The notes below the pieces were generated by a model that did not search any database, had not been told where the DNA came from, and worked only from the letters and a program-made list of their open reading frames with translations. Below are positions 1 to 12,100 of a DNA stretch of 64,000 nucleotides, one piece after another. Made by a program: the position numbers and the translations under genes. Numbering within the stretch: position 1 is the first letter of the stretch; each line of letters begins with the position of its first letter. This DNA is from Conchocele bisecta (Eukaryota; Mollusca; Bivalvia; Lucinida; Thyasiridae): contig CM055275.1 in NCBI GenBank assembly GCA_029237695.1, positions 4,528,160 to 4,592,159 on the forward strand. The letters are read 5' to 3'.

Positions 1-9
1 TGTTTTCAG

Positions 10-196
10 GTCGGCGAGCATAATCTACCAGATGATGCTGGTGAAGCAGCGCCTGGACCGGGAACAAATCGAGCCCCTGCTGATCCGCAATGTGATCCCC
101 ATCTGTATGGGCCAGTACTCGCGGAGTTTCTCCACGGTCCGGGTGCCCGGGGTAGATATGGACAAAATCGTCCACTACGACTCCTCCGAGTCCAAG
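10..196 (+). CDS. CPT1: CPT1 exon (first in window)
   Basis: Acceptor TTTTCAG ends at 9 and donor AAG|GTAACT follows 196. The exon starts with the last base of a split codon, then 62 codons. It encodes the stretch with [19 protein letters not shown] and [19 protein letters not shown], which aligns with the PLCSxQYERMFNTTRIPG region of CPT1. The last 40 bases plus donor are copied several times just downstream (see the minisatellite at 197-489). Confidence 0.92.
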
Positions 197-3100
197 GTAA
201 CTTAACTTGTTAACGCTCTCCCCAATATGGAAAAACTGGTCCAATACGACTCCTCCGAGTCCAAGGTAAACTGTTATTGCTCGCCCGAGTCCAAAGTAAC
301 TTGTTAAAGCTCGCCCCAATATGGACAAACTGGTCCACTATGACTCCTCCAAGTCCAAGGTAACTTGTTAAAGCTTGCCCCAATATGGACAAACTGGTCC
401 ACTACGAGTACGACTCCTCCGAGTCCAAGGTAACTTGTTAAAGCTCGCCCCAATATGGACAAACTGGTCCACTACGACTCCTCAATACGCACCTTGTCTG
501 TAACTCTATTTAATGTTTTTGAGAGGTACATTCTCAATCAGTGTTACTACTGATTTCTTGTTATATAACTGATGTGCATGATTCCGACATTGCAGCACGT
601 GGTGGTGTACAGGAAAGGAATCTTCTACCGTCTCGACGTCTACGACAAAAACCGTAAACTGGTGACGTCCACCAACCTCCAGAAACAGCTCAACTGGATC
701 ATGGAGGACGCGGAGAAATACCAAGGTTCGTCGGTCATTGTTTGTTTATACCCCCCCGCATCAAGTTGTGTGGGGGTATACTGGAGTCCGGTTGTCCGTC
801 CGTGCGTCCGTCCGTCACTAAACTTAACATCAGTATAATATTATTATAACTTCCTTCATCTAAGATGCTTAATATATCACACATGCATTTCTGTAAGGCT
901 CTACTACCATGCTGTGCCAAATCCACGACCGTCCAACCCCCGCTGCTCCCAAGGTCAAGGTCAAATACTTAGTCTCTTTTCAAAACTTAACATCAGAGAA
1001 ATATGTTGTAACTTCTATTTCCTTCATCTAAAATGCTTAATATTTCACACATGCATTCCTGTAAGGTTCTACTACCAGGCTGTGCCAAATCCATGACCGT
1101 CCAACCCCCACTGATCCCAAGGTCAAGGTCAAATACTTAGTCTCTTTACAAAACTTAACATCAGAGAAATATGTTGTAACTTCTATTTCCTTCATCTAAA
1201 ATGCTTAATATTTCACACATGCATTCCTGTAAGGTTCTACTACCATGCTGTGCCAAATCCACGGCCGTCCAATCCCCACTGATCCCAAGGTCAAGGTCAA
1301 ATACTTAGTCTCTTTACAAAACTTAACATCAGAGAAATATGTTGTAACCACTATTTCCTTCATCTAAAATGCTTAATATTTCACACATGCAATCCTGTAA
1401 GGTTCTACTACCATGCTGTGCCAAATCCACGACCGTCCAACACCCGCTGATCCCAAGGTCAAGGTCAAATACTTTGTCTTAAGCTTAACATCAGAGAAAT
1501 AAGTTATAACTGCTATTTCCTTCATTGAAAATTCTTAATATTTCACTTGTGCATTCCTCTAAGGTTGTACTATCATGGTGTGACAAACCTACGACCATCC
1601 AACCCCCGCTGATCCCAAGGTCAAGGTGACATACTTAGTCTCTTTACAAAATTTAACATCAGAGAAATATGTTATAACTTCTATTTCGTTCATCGAAAAT
1701 TCTTAATATTTCATGCATGAATTCCTCTAAGGCTCTACTATCATGCTGTGACAAATCCCCGCTGATCTCGAGGTGAAGGTCACATACTTAGTCTCTTTAC
1801 GAAACTTAACATGAGAGAAATTGGTTATAACTTCTATTTCCTTGCTCGGATCTGCTTCACATTTCACACACGCATTGCTCCAATGGCTCTACCACCGTGT
1901 GACAAATTCACGTTCGTGCCCAGAGTCAAGGTCACAATTCCACACACTTGGAATTTTGTTTTTACATATTTAGGGGTACATGAGCCACGTGGGGGGGGGG
2001 GGGGGGGGGGCGGGGGGGGGGGGGGCTATTCCGTAAGCCTCACTTACTGACCAATCTAGTTTTTACTGAATATGAGTCACAAACCAGTAACTAATAAAGT
2101 ATTCATTGTTTTATTACTCCAATATATTTTTAGTATTGTGCTTGATTGCGCATATCCTTTTCCATGCACATGACAAAAAGTTTGTACAAGTTTCTTCATC
2201 ATGCAGAGCTCCAGATAAGCTGAGTATTTGCGTAAATACCCAATTAAATTGCCAAAAACCCAATTGAAATCAGAAGTAGCGAGCATCAAAAAGCAATAAC
2301 AAATTTGTGGTACCTTTATCATGCTACACAAAACAATAAACAGACCACAAATGTAGCATATTTTTCTTATTTTCAATGAAAACACATCTTGGTATTTCAT
2401 TAGAATTAAGGAGACAATTCTAATGAAATGCCAAGACATGTTTTCATTTCGGAGCAAACTATTCAATAATTGCTGTCTGTTGATGTGTAAACAGTAGTGT
2501 GATTTTATTTTACCCAATTACAATATTGAAATACCCAATTGGTTCAGATATGATGGAGTGAAAATACTCAATTACTAATTCCTTATCTGGAGCATGTCAT
2601 GATATAAGTTTAATATTACTTGATGAATTGCTTCAATATTTGAACATTTAATTCATGTGAGCATTTGTAGCACTAATACCACCATTAATATGAACTTGAC
2701 ATATTTCGTGTTTAAAGCATGCACTTCTCTGATGGTTTTTGTGATGCTTACCTTAGCACATACCCATGATCGTGGTATGGTCAAGTGCCTCCTCAGGCAC
2801 GACACCACTTCCTTAGCGGAATTCTTTTGTTATTCTTTTAGGGTCCAACAATCATTGGTGAGGGCCTTCAACCAGTTTTGTTGGACTCGTACAAGTATAT
2901 AATGTACATCAATAAATTCACCAAAAACCTCATTTTTCCTGTAATATTTTGTAGATTCTGTGAGCGAGGAGGAGAAATCGCTACCGGCCTTAACGGGAAT
3001 GGACCGTAAATCGTGGGCGCAGGTGCGCGAACGTTACTTCACCTCTGGGATCAACAGAGAGACCATTACCGTTATAGAGAAGGCCCTCCTCTGTGTAAGT

Positions 3101-6100
3101 GGCTAGGTCCGTTTTATTCACTCATTTGAAAATACGAAATAGTGTTCCACACATAAGTATAAGTATATATCCCACACATGCTGAATACACACTATATATA
3201 CATGCTGAATACACACTATATATACATGCTGAATACACACTATATATACATGCTGAATACACACTATATATACATGCTGCTTACCGTATTTCGCTGTGTA
3301 GTGCACGCACTTTTTCACCCGCATTTTTAATCCAGAAGTCACCCTGGTAGGTAGATAAATTTCAAAAAAATTTCCAACTGATTTCTGCCAGTTTTGCGCA
3401 TTTTTAGCTCGACTATTCGAAGAATAAGTAGAGCTTATGTTGTCACCCCGGCGTCGGTGGTGGCGGCGTCACCGTCACGCCTTGGTTAAGGTTTTTAGTC
3501 AAGCTTGTATATGGAATACTACTGGCCCTACACTCACCATACTTGGACAACTTCATCTCCTAGTGATGGACATCAATAACCCCTGATCTATATTTGACCT
3601 TCACCTACATTTCCTCTTGAATTACTTGGTTAATTCCCCTTGGTTACGGTTTTTAGTCAACCTTGGTTAAGGTTTTTAGTCAAGTTTGTATATGTAATAC
3701 TACTGGCCCTACACCCACCATACTTGGACAACTTCATCTCCTAGTGATGCACATCAATAACCCCTGATCTATATTTGACCTGGACCTATATTTCCTCTTG
3801 AATTACGTACTTAATTCCCCTTGGTTAAGGTTTTTAGTCAACCTTGGTTAAGGTTTTTTTTCAAGCTTGTACATTGAATACTATTGTGCATCCACACACC
3901 ATACTTCGACAACCTTTTCTCATAGGTATGTACATCAATAACCCCTGATCTATATTTGACCTTGACCTGCATTTCCTCTTCAATTACTTACTTAATTCCT
4001 TTTGGTTAAGGTTTTTAGTCAACCTTCTATATGGAATACTACTGGCCCTACACCCACCATACTTGGACAACTTCATCTCCTAGTGATGTACATCAACAAC
4101 CCCTGATCTATATTTGACCTTGACCTACATTTCCTCTTGAATTACTTAATTCCCCTTGGTTAACATTTTTAATTAAGCTTGTACATGGAATACTCCTGGC
4201 CCTACACCAACCATACTTGGACAACTTCATATCCTAGTGATGTACATCAACAACCCCTGACCTATATATGACCTTGACCTACATTTAACATTGAATTACT
4301 TACTTAATTCCCCTTGGTTAAGCTTTTTACTCGACCTTGGTTAAGCTTTTTACTCAAGCTTGTACATGGAATACTATTGTGCATACAGACACCATAATTG
4401 GACAACCTTTTCTCATAGTGATGTACATAAATAACCCCTGATCTATATTTGACCTTGACCTACATTTCCTCTTGAATTACTTACTTAATTCTCTTTGGTT
4501 AAGGTTTTTACTCAAGCTTGTAGATGGAATACTCATGGCCCTACACCAACCATACTTGGACAACTTCATCTCCTAGTGATGTACATCAACAACCCCTGAC
4601 CTATATTTGACCTTGACCTACATTTAACCTTAAATTACTTACTTAATTCCCCTTGGTTAAGGTTTTTACTCAACCTTGGTTAAGGTTATTAGTCAAGCTT
4701 GTAGATGGAATACTATTGTGCATACATACACCATACTTGGATAACTTTTTCTCATAGGGATGTACATCAATAACCCCTGACCTTTATTTTACCTTCACCT
4801 ACATTTAACCTTGAATTACTTGGTTAATGTTTATAGTCAAGCTTGTATATGGAATACTTCTGGGCCTACATCAACCATACTTGGACAACTTCATCTCCTA
4901 GTGATGTACATCAATAATCCCTGACCTATATTTGACCTTGACCTACTTTTATCCTTGGATTACTTAGTTATCTCCCCTTGGTTACGGTTTTTACTCAAGC
5001 TTGTATATGGAATACTCCTGGACCTACAGCAACCATACTTGGAAAACCACGCACCTACGTCCAAGGTCAAGGTCACTCTTGAAGGTCAAAGGTCAAACCT
5101 ATTGAAATTCCCTTCCGCTCTATATCTTCTACACCGATGCATGGATTATCAAATGGCTTGGCACAAATGTTTCTCATGATGAGAAGGTGTGTCGCGATCA
5201 ATAACCACGCACCTACGTCCAAGGTCAAGGTCACAGTTGAAGGTCAAAGGTCAAACCTATTGAAATTCCCTTCCGCTCTATGTCTTCTACACCGATGCAT
5301 GGATTATCAAATTGCTAACCACGCATCTACGTCCAAGGTCACAGTTGAAGGTCAAAGGTCAAACCTATTGAAATTCCCTTCCGCTCTATATCTTCTACAC
5401 CGATGCATGGATTATCAAATGGCTTGGCACAAATGTTTCTCATGATGAGAAGGTGTGTCGCAATCAATAACCATGCACCTACGTCCAAGGTCAAGGTCAC
5501 AGTTGAAAGTCAAAGGTCAAACCTATTGAAATTCCCTTCCGCTCTATATCTTCTAACACCGATGCGGATGGATTATCAAAAATGCCTTGGCACAAATGTT
5601 TTCTCAGGATGAGAATGTGTCGCGATCAATAACCACGCACCTACATCCAATGTCAAGGTCACAGTTGAAGGTCAAAGGTAAAAAATATTGAAATTCCCAA
5701 TGCTTGGCACAAATGTTTCTCACGATGAGAAGGTGTGTCGCGATCAATAACCACGCACCTACGTCCGAGGGCAAGGTCACTGTTGAAGGTCAAAGGTCAA
5801 ACCTATTGAAATTCCCTTCCGCTCTTATGTCTTCTACACCGATGCATGGATTATCAAATGGCTTAGCACAAATGTTTCTCATGATGAGAAGGTGTGTCAC
5901 GATCAATAAACCAGCAACCTACGCACCTCTCCAAGGTCAAGGTCACAGTTGAAGGTCAAAGGTCAAACCTATTGAAATTCCCTTCTGCTCTATATCTTCT
6001 ACACTGATGCATGGATTATCAAATTGCTAACCACGCACCTACGTCCAAGGTCACAGTTGAAGGTCAAAGGTCAAACCTATTGAAATTCCCTTCCGCTCTA

Positions 6101-9100
6101 TATCTTCTACACCAGAGGTCCAGATAAGGTGCGTATTTGCGTAAATACGCAATTAAAAAATGCAAAAACCCAATTAAAATCAGAGACAATGCGTACCAAA
6201 AAGCAATTAAAATTTCCGGTACGCAATAATTTTTTATCCTGTAGCGTACTCCTCAAATGTATTTTCAGTCTGTCGCGTACTGCTAGATTTGTATACAATC
6301 CTACAAAATCATCGCCGATGATCTGTGCGGTCGGCCATTCAATGTTTACAACGTCTAGTCCCGGCTCTAGCTGCGGACAATGTCTCGCTGTATTTCACTG
6401 ATAACGGCTGGAAACCAGTATTTGGGTGTACTCGATTTGAACTCCAGGATTTAGCGGGAGCGATTCCGACTCTCAGCGGGGGAAAATGGGTCCAACTCGA
6501 TACGAAACTCTAGTAATCCACCACATGGCATTTGTTTAGAGTACCGTTCAAGTTAATGATCCCAAATCTAGAATGTCCACCCTTATCGCATCGGCCATTT
6601 TTGCCCATATTGATTTTGAGAACAAAAATCGGATAAGACGGGGCCTATCAATTATGGCGAAAGTTAACACAAACTTCAGAGCTCACGCGAGCCGGAATTG
6701 AATTCCCATTTATCTCTGAATTTGTTGTCACAATCCACGTCATTTACGGAAAATATTACTGATTGGCAAATCAATAATTGTGGGGGAAAACGGCGATGCG
6801 AAACTTTTGTGAACCCGAGATTCAAATCGATGTGAAACTGCTTGTTTCGACGACCCCGAGTCTACTCAAGGAGATGCAACGAAAAACATCCGTAGACATT
6901 CGTAAACGACTATCCGCACGGATAAAACAAATGGTACAGTGGAATTGGTCCTGGGGGAGGGCGGGGCACAGCAGACATTTTATTATTTTGAATGTGTCAG
7001 GTTTATATTTTACATGTGGGACAGTATCATAAGTAATAAATGAAAATATGGTAACATTATTACTATTTCGACCAACGCACACGTTGAATAACATGGCGGT
7101 CGAATTAACTAAGTTAAAATAGGACGAGTTGAACGGCGCCCAAATTCACCAATTAATATAATCGTAGTAGCGATAGACACTATACATAACACAATCGGAT
7201 CATGTCAGATTTTTTCGTCGTAGAAAATTGGTGACACATGGCGCAACAAAATGGCGGCCACAACAAACAAACGTGGAAGAAACAAATTGCAAAAGTCCAG
7301 CACCAATGTTAACCTTATTTCGATTTATTTTACGACCGATGCAAAGGTGGAATCTCAATCCATTGCACAAGGCATCATACAGTCATTTTGTTGAGCTCGG
7401 TGTGTGGAGACCCCAAATTAATCGTGATTGACATTATTGATGAATTGCTGTCAAACGTGGTCAGCCAAAAAAAAATAGATCGCGTATTGCAAAGATCAAT
7501 CTGCCAATCAAAGCATTCTTGATCAGCGTATGCACTGTTTGTCATTCAGATAATGAAACAACTTGCATGATTTGTTTAATACATGATACTGCTTGTTACA
7601 TAACTTATAACTATAAGTGTGCTAGCAGATCTTGAACTACACTGGTCATAAATGCCATAAGCCCAATTACTCTAGTAACAGTTACTTATATGTACTTTGT
7701 TTGAAAACTTGAACTAATCATTTTATGCTTCAATTAATTATATGAACAACAAAACAGTACCATTAATACATAAATTAGTACGATTTGTTTCCGAATCGGT
7801 TTTTATAATCCAAATATGGAAATACCCAATTGAAAAAAATTGATGGGGTAACGTTTTTAAAATACCCAATTGAAAATTGAGAATACCCAATTGATTTCAA
7901 AAGTATGGAGTAACAGTACCCAATGTCAAATTCCTTATCTGGAGCCCTGTACACCGATGCATGGATTATCAAATGGCTTGGCACAAATGTTTCTCATGAT
8001 GAGAAGGTGTGTCGCAATCAATAACCACGCACCTACGTCCAAGGTCAAGGTCACAGTTGAAGGTCAAAGGTCAAACCTATTGAAATTTCCTTCCGCTCTA
8101 TATCTTCTACACCGATGCATGGATTATCAAATGCCTTGGCACAAATGTTTCTCAGGATGAGAAGGTGTGTCTCGATCAATAACCACGCACCTACGTCCAA
8201 GGTCAAGGTCATAGTTGAAGGTCAAAGGTCAAACCTATTGAAATTCCCTTCCGCTCTATATCTTCTACACCGATGCATGGATTATCACACTATGCCCAGG
8301 GTCAAGGTCACAGACTTGATGCGTTTGAAACCTTAACGCTCGGCTAAATGGCTTATAATCAAAAATGCCTCGTTTTCTTTGGCTGCCAGTGGGGGTATTC
8401 GTGTGCCGACAGGCCACATTTCTAGTTTCCCTTGGTTAATGTTTTTAGTCGACCTTGGTTAAGGTTTTTATGCAGGCCGCAGCCACCTTCTTTGTCAAGC
8501 TATGTGTACATCAACAACCGTCGTAGTCGAGCTATGCTGTTCTCCTACAGCTCTTGTTTATCAAACAAAACAAGCCCGGAAGCGGAAATATCAATGTTTG
8601 ACAGGTGTCCGCTATGACGTTGAAATACACTAGTAGGATACACTAAGCGTAGTAAAAATACGCATCGAATGTGCCGAATAATAAGCAAGATGATCTGGAT
8701 ATCCACAAGCCGCAAATGTCATAAGCCCCATTTCTCCATCCTTGAAGCCACATTTATCCACATTGGGCATTTGGTTTGGTTTTCGAAGTGACGTCGCACG
8801 TCTGCCATTCTGTGAATAATTAATGAGGACCGATTATCTCAATCCCATAAGCGCTTGATGTAAGATTTTAGATGCTAAATCGAGCGTCGCGCACATACAC
8901 TCGGTAATGGTTATTGTCGTTGCTAGGTTGCCGACTGACTGTGTTACTATTTTTGGAAAGTATTGACAAGTATTCACGCATCAAGACCTTATGACATGTG
9001 CGACCAGCATAGCCCCTGATTCGCCTGCGCATACACTGATATGGGGCTATGCTGGACTGTCGTGTATTCAGGTAGTAGTAGTACCGTATACTATCGGCGA

Positions 9101-12100
9101 CCGCTATGTCTATTTTTCAACCTAATCAATAAACAGTGAATACACACTATCTGTACCTACGTATATCCACGGTGTGTCCAGTGTCCATATTTGGCTGGGG
9201 GGAATTGTTTATGGCCCGTTTCTCATGTCCAGGTCTAGCACTAGCAGTTTGACACATGGCTGCTGTGTGTTGGCTGGCGGATTACGGGTAATATGTTATA
9301 CAAGAATGTTCAATATGGTGCAATTATATACAACAAATTTCTTCGTAAGTAGGTTCAATAAATTTATTACATGCATCGTGAATTTTTAATATAAAGCATA
9401 TTAATCAGTAAATACCAATAAATACAACATAATTTTAGACCATATAAAGTCTAATTTATGCCTCGATTAGCAAAGCTGACCTTTGGCGATCTTTTTGTCA
9501 CCGATTAGCAGCATTGAGAGAGCATAACAGCACACGTTCAGCATTGTGGATGTGAACTCGGAAAGCAATTTATACTCGGGACGGAATTTCCGCCGATTTT
9601 TGTGGTGAAAATTTGCTGCACGCTATTGACGCGAACTATTTGTTCCCCGATGCGCGTTTTACGCCAGTGCGCGCAATACACAGCGAAATACGGTACATGC
9701 CCAATGTTAAGTGACTTAGAAATTTGCGTTAATGTTAGATTGGTGCCTTTTATCTCCCCCGACTCTAATTGTATCCCCCGGACGAACGTCGGAGAATACT
9801 ATGGATTTGACATCGTCCACGTCTGCTTTGTCCGCCGCAGACACTTCTTGTCCGGAGCATAACTCGAATACCTTTTGGAATATTTTCATAAAACTTCACA
9901 CATGCTTAGATCACGACCCAAAGAATGACACCTCTTGCCTGATTAATTTTCGATTTATCTCCCTTTGTTTTTCATGCACTGATTTCTTGTCCGGAGCATA
10001 ACTCGAACACCCTTTTGAATATTTTTATGAAACTTCACACACGGAGAAAAATAGTTATAATTGTAGCATTAAAATTATTATAAATATGCCAGATCACAGG
10101 TTCCTGTTCTTTGTAAACACTGCATACTACCAAACGGTAGTTCATTCTGACAATTGCAGTAATTTTAGTGAGTCTAATTGAGTAATTGTATCCCCCGGAC
10201 TCCGTCGGGGGATACTATGGATTTGACAGCGGGCCGTGTTCTCGTCTGCGTACGCGTCCGCTTCCGCCGCAGACACTTCTTGTCCGGAGCATAACTCGAA
10301 CACCCTTTGGAATATTTTCATGAAACTTCACACATGCATAGACCACGACCCGAAGGTATGTCGCGCACAAGAATGACAACTCTTGCATAGCTAATTTTTG
10401 AGTTATCTCCCTTTTTTGTTTCGCGCACTGATTAACCATAACTCGACTACCCTTTGGAATATTTTTATGAAACTTCACACATTCAATTAGACCACGAACC
10501 GAAGGTGTGTCGTGCACAAGAATGACAACTCTTGCATAGCTAATTTTTTAGTTATCTCCCTTTTTTGTTTTTGCGCACTAATTTCCTGTCCGGAGCATAA
10601 CTCGACCACCCTTTGGAATATTTTCATGAAACTTCACACATGCATAGACCACGACCCGGAGGTGTGTCGCGTACAAGAATGACAACTCTTGCGTAGCTAA
10701 TTTTTTAGTTATCTCCCTTTTTTGTTTTGCGCACTCTACAAACTGGACAATAATGCATGAAGACCTGTTTTCTCGTGTGCTCTGTACACCTTACCTGTAG
10801 AGAGAACAATAGAGACTGGGAGAACCATTCACCTGTGCATGTGCTAGCATGTGCTAGCATGTGCAAATGTCCAGTCTTGACCACTCTGACCACAGGTAAT
10901 TTATACAGGTAAATTACTACATTGGATATTACATTTCCGTAAACTGTGGCATTAGGTGGACCTGTGCAGATATATGTAGATAAATGTAGGACTATTAAAA
11001 AAAAATCTGGGCTCCAGTAGCAAGCACTATTATTTTTAATTTTTAAACTTTTTTTATCAATTTTTTTTTTTTAATTTTTTTTTTTCAAATTCTTTTTCAA
11101 TTTTTGTCTAGTAGCATAAGGTCGTAAGTGCTATATACAGACTATTATCATATAATAAAACAATTATTGACTAGTGAGCCATAGAATATAATCTGATATT
11201 CTATGGCTCACTAGTCAATAATTGTATAATATGTTCGGGCCAGTGAAGATTGCTTTCGGGCCCAGGCTCGAGGTCAAGGCGGGACAAGGCGAGGCATTTG
11301 ATTCCGCGGAATTCTTGTTTACTTATCTCCCTTTGTTGTTTCTTGCTCTGATTTTGTATCCAGAGCATAACTCGAACACCCTTTGGAATATTTTTACGCC
11401 CCACCACGATAGTGGAGGGGGCATTTAGTGTTACCCTTGTCCGTCCGTCCGTCCGTCCGTCTCCGTCCGTCCGTCCGTCCGTCCGTCCGCACACACGAAT
11501 GGGTACTTGTTGTAAGCGTACGGGGATCTTATTGGGTAGGGTTAGGATAGTGTTGGGTACTCTTGTTGGGTATTTTTATAGAGTAAAAACCCAACAAGTA
11601 TTCATTTGTAGGAACGTGCGTCCCGTCCTCCCGTCCGTCCGTCCGTCACAAAACTTTAACACTCGGGTAAATGTCTCATAATTTCTTCATCCTTCGACCG
11701 ATCTCCTTCATATTTCATATACACATTGCTCTAATGGTCCTCTACCGCCCTGTTCGTCCTGCCCCCGCCAAGCCCAGGGTTAAGATCACATACTTAGTGC
11801 TTCAAAAACTTTAACGCTCAGGTAAATATCTTATAATTTCTGTTTTCTTTCACGGATCAGCTTCATATTTCATATATGCATTGCTCTAATGGTCCTCTAC
11901 TGCCCTGTGCAAAATCCACGTTCGTCCTGCCCCCGCCAAGCCCAGGGTCAAGGTCACATACTTGGTGCTTCAAAAACTTTAACGCTCAGGTAAAAGAAAA
12001 TTTTGACTTGGAATTTGGCCTCATTTATTATCAAAGCGATATGTGGGACATCCGTGTTCTATGAACACATTTTCTAGTTTATTAAACTTCACACATGCAT

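Noticed and set aside
3174..3276. Regular 24-bp repeat that could be read as a CRISPR array
   Set aside because: Units are contiguous with no unique spacers, in a spliced animal gene: a minisatellite.
6778..7094. Transposase remnant in the 1.8-kb family A element
   Set aside because: I looked for hAT or other transposase motifs in the 84-96 codon ORFs and could not recognise any.
5137..8336. Repeated ORFs with [20 protein letters not shown]
   Set aside because: Translation of satellite Q; the frame persists only because unit length is near a multiple of three.
11412..11681. Ser/Arg/Pro-rich ORFs over CCGTCCGTC runs
   Set aside because: Microsatellite translation shared with several other CCGTC modules in the window.
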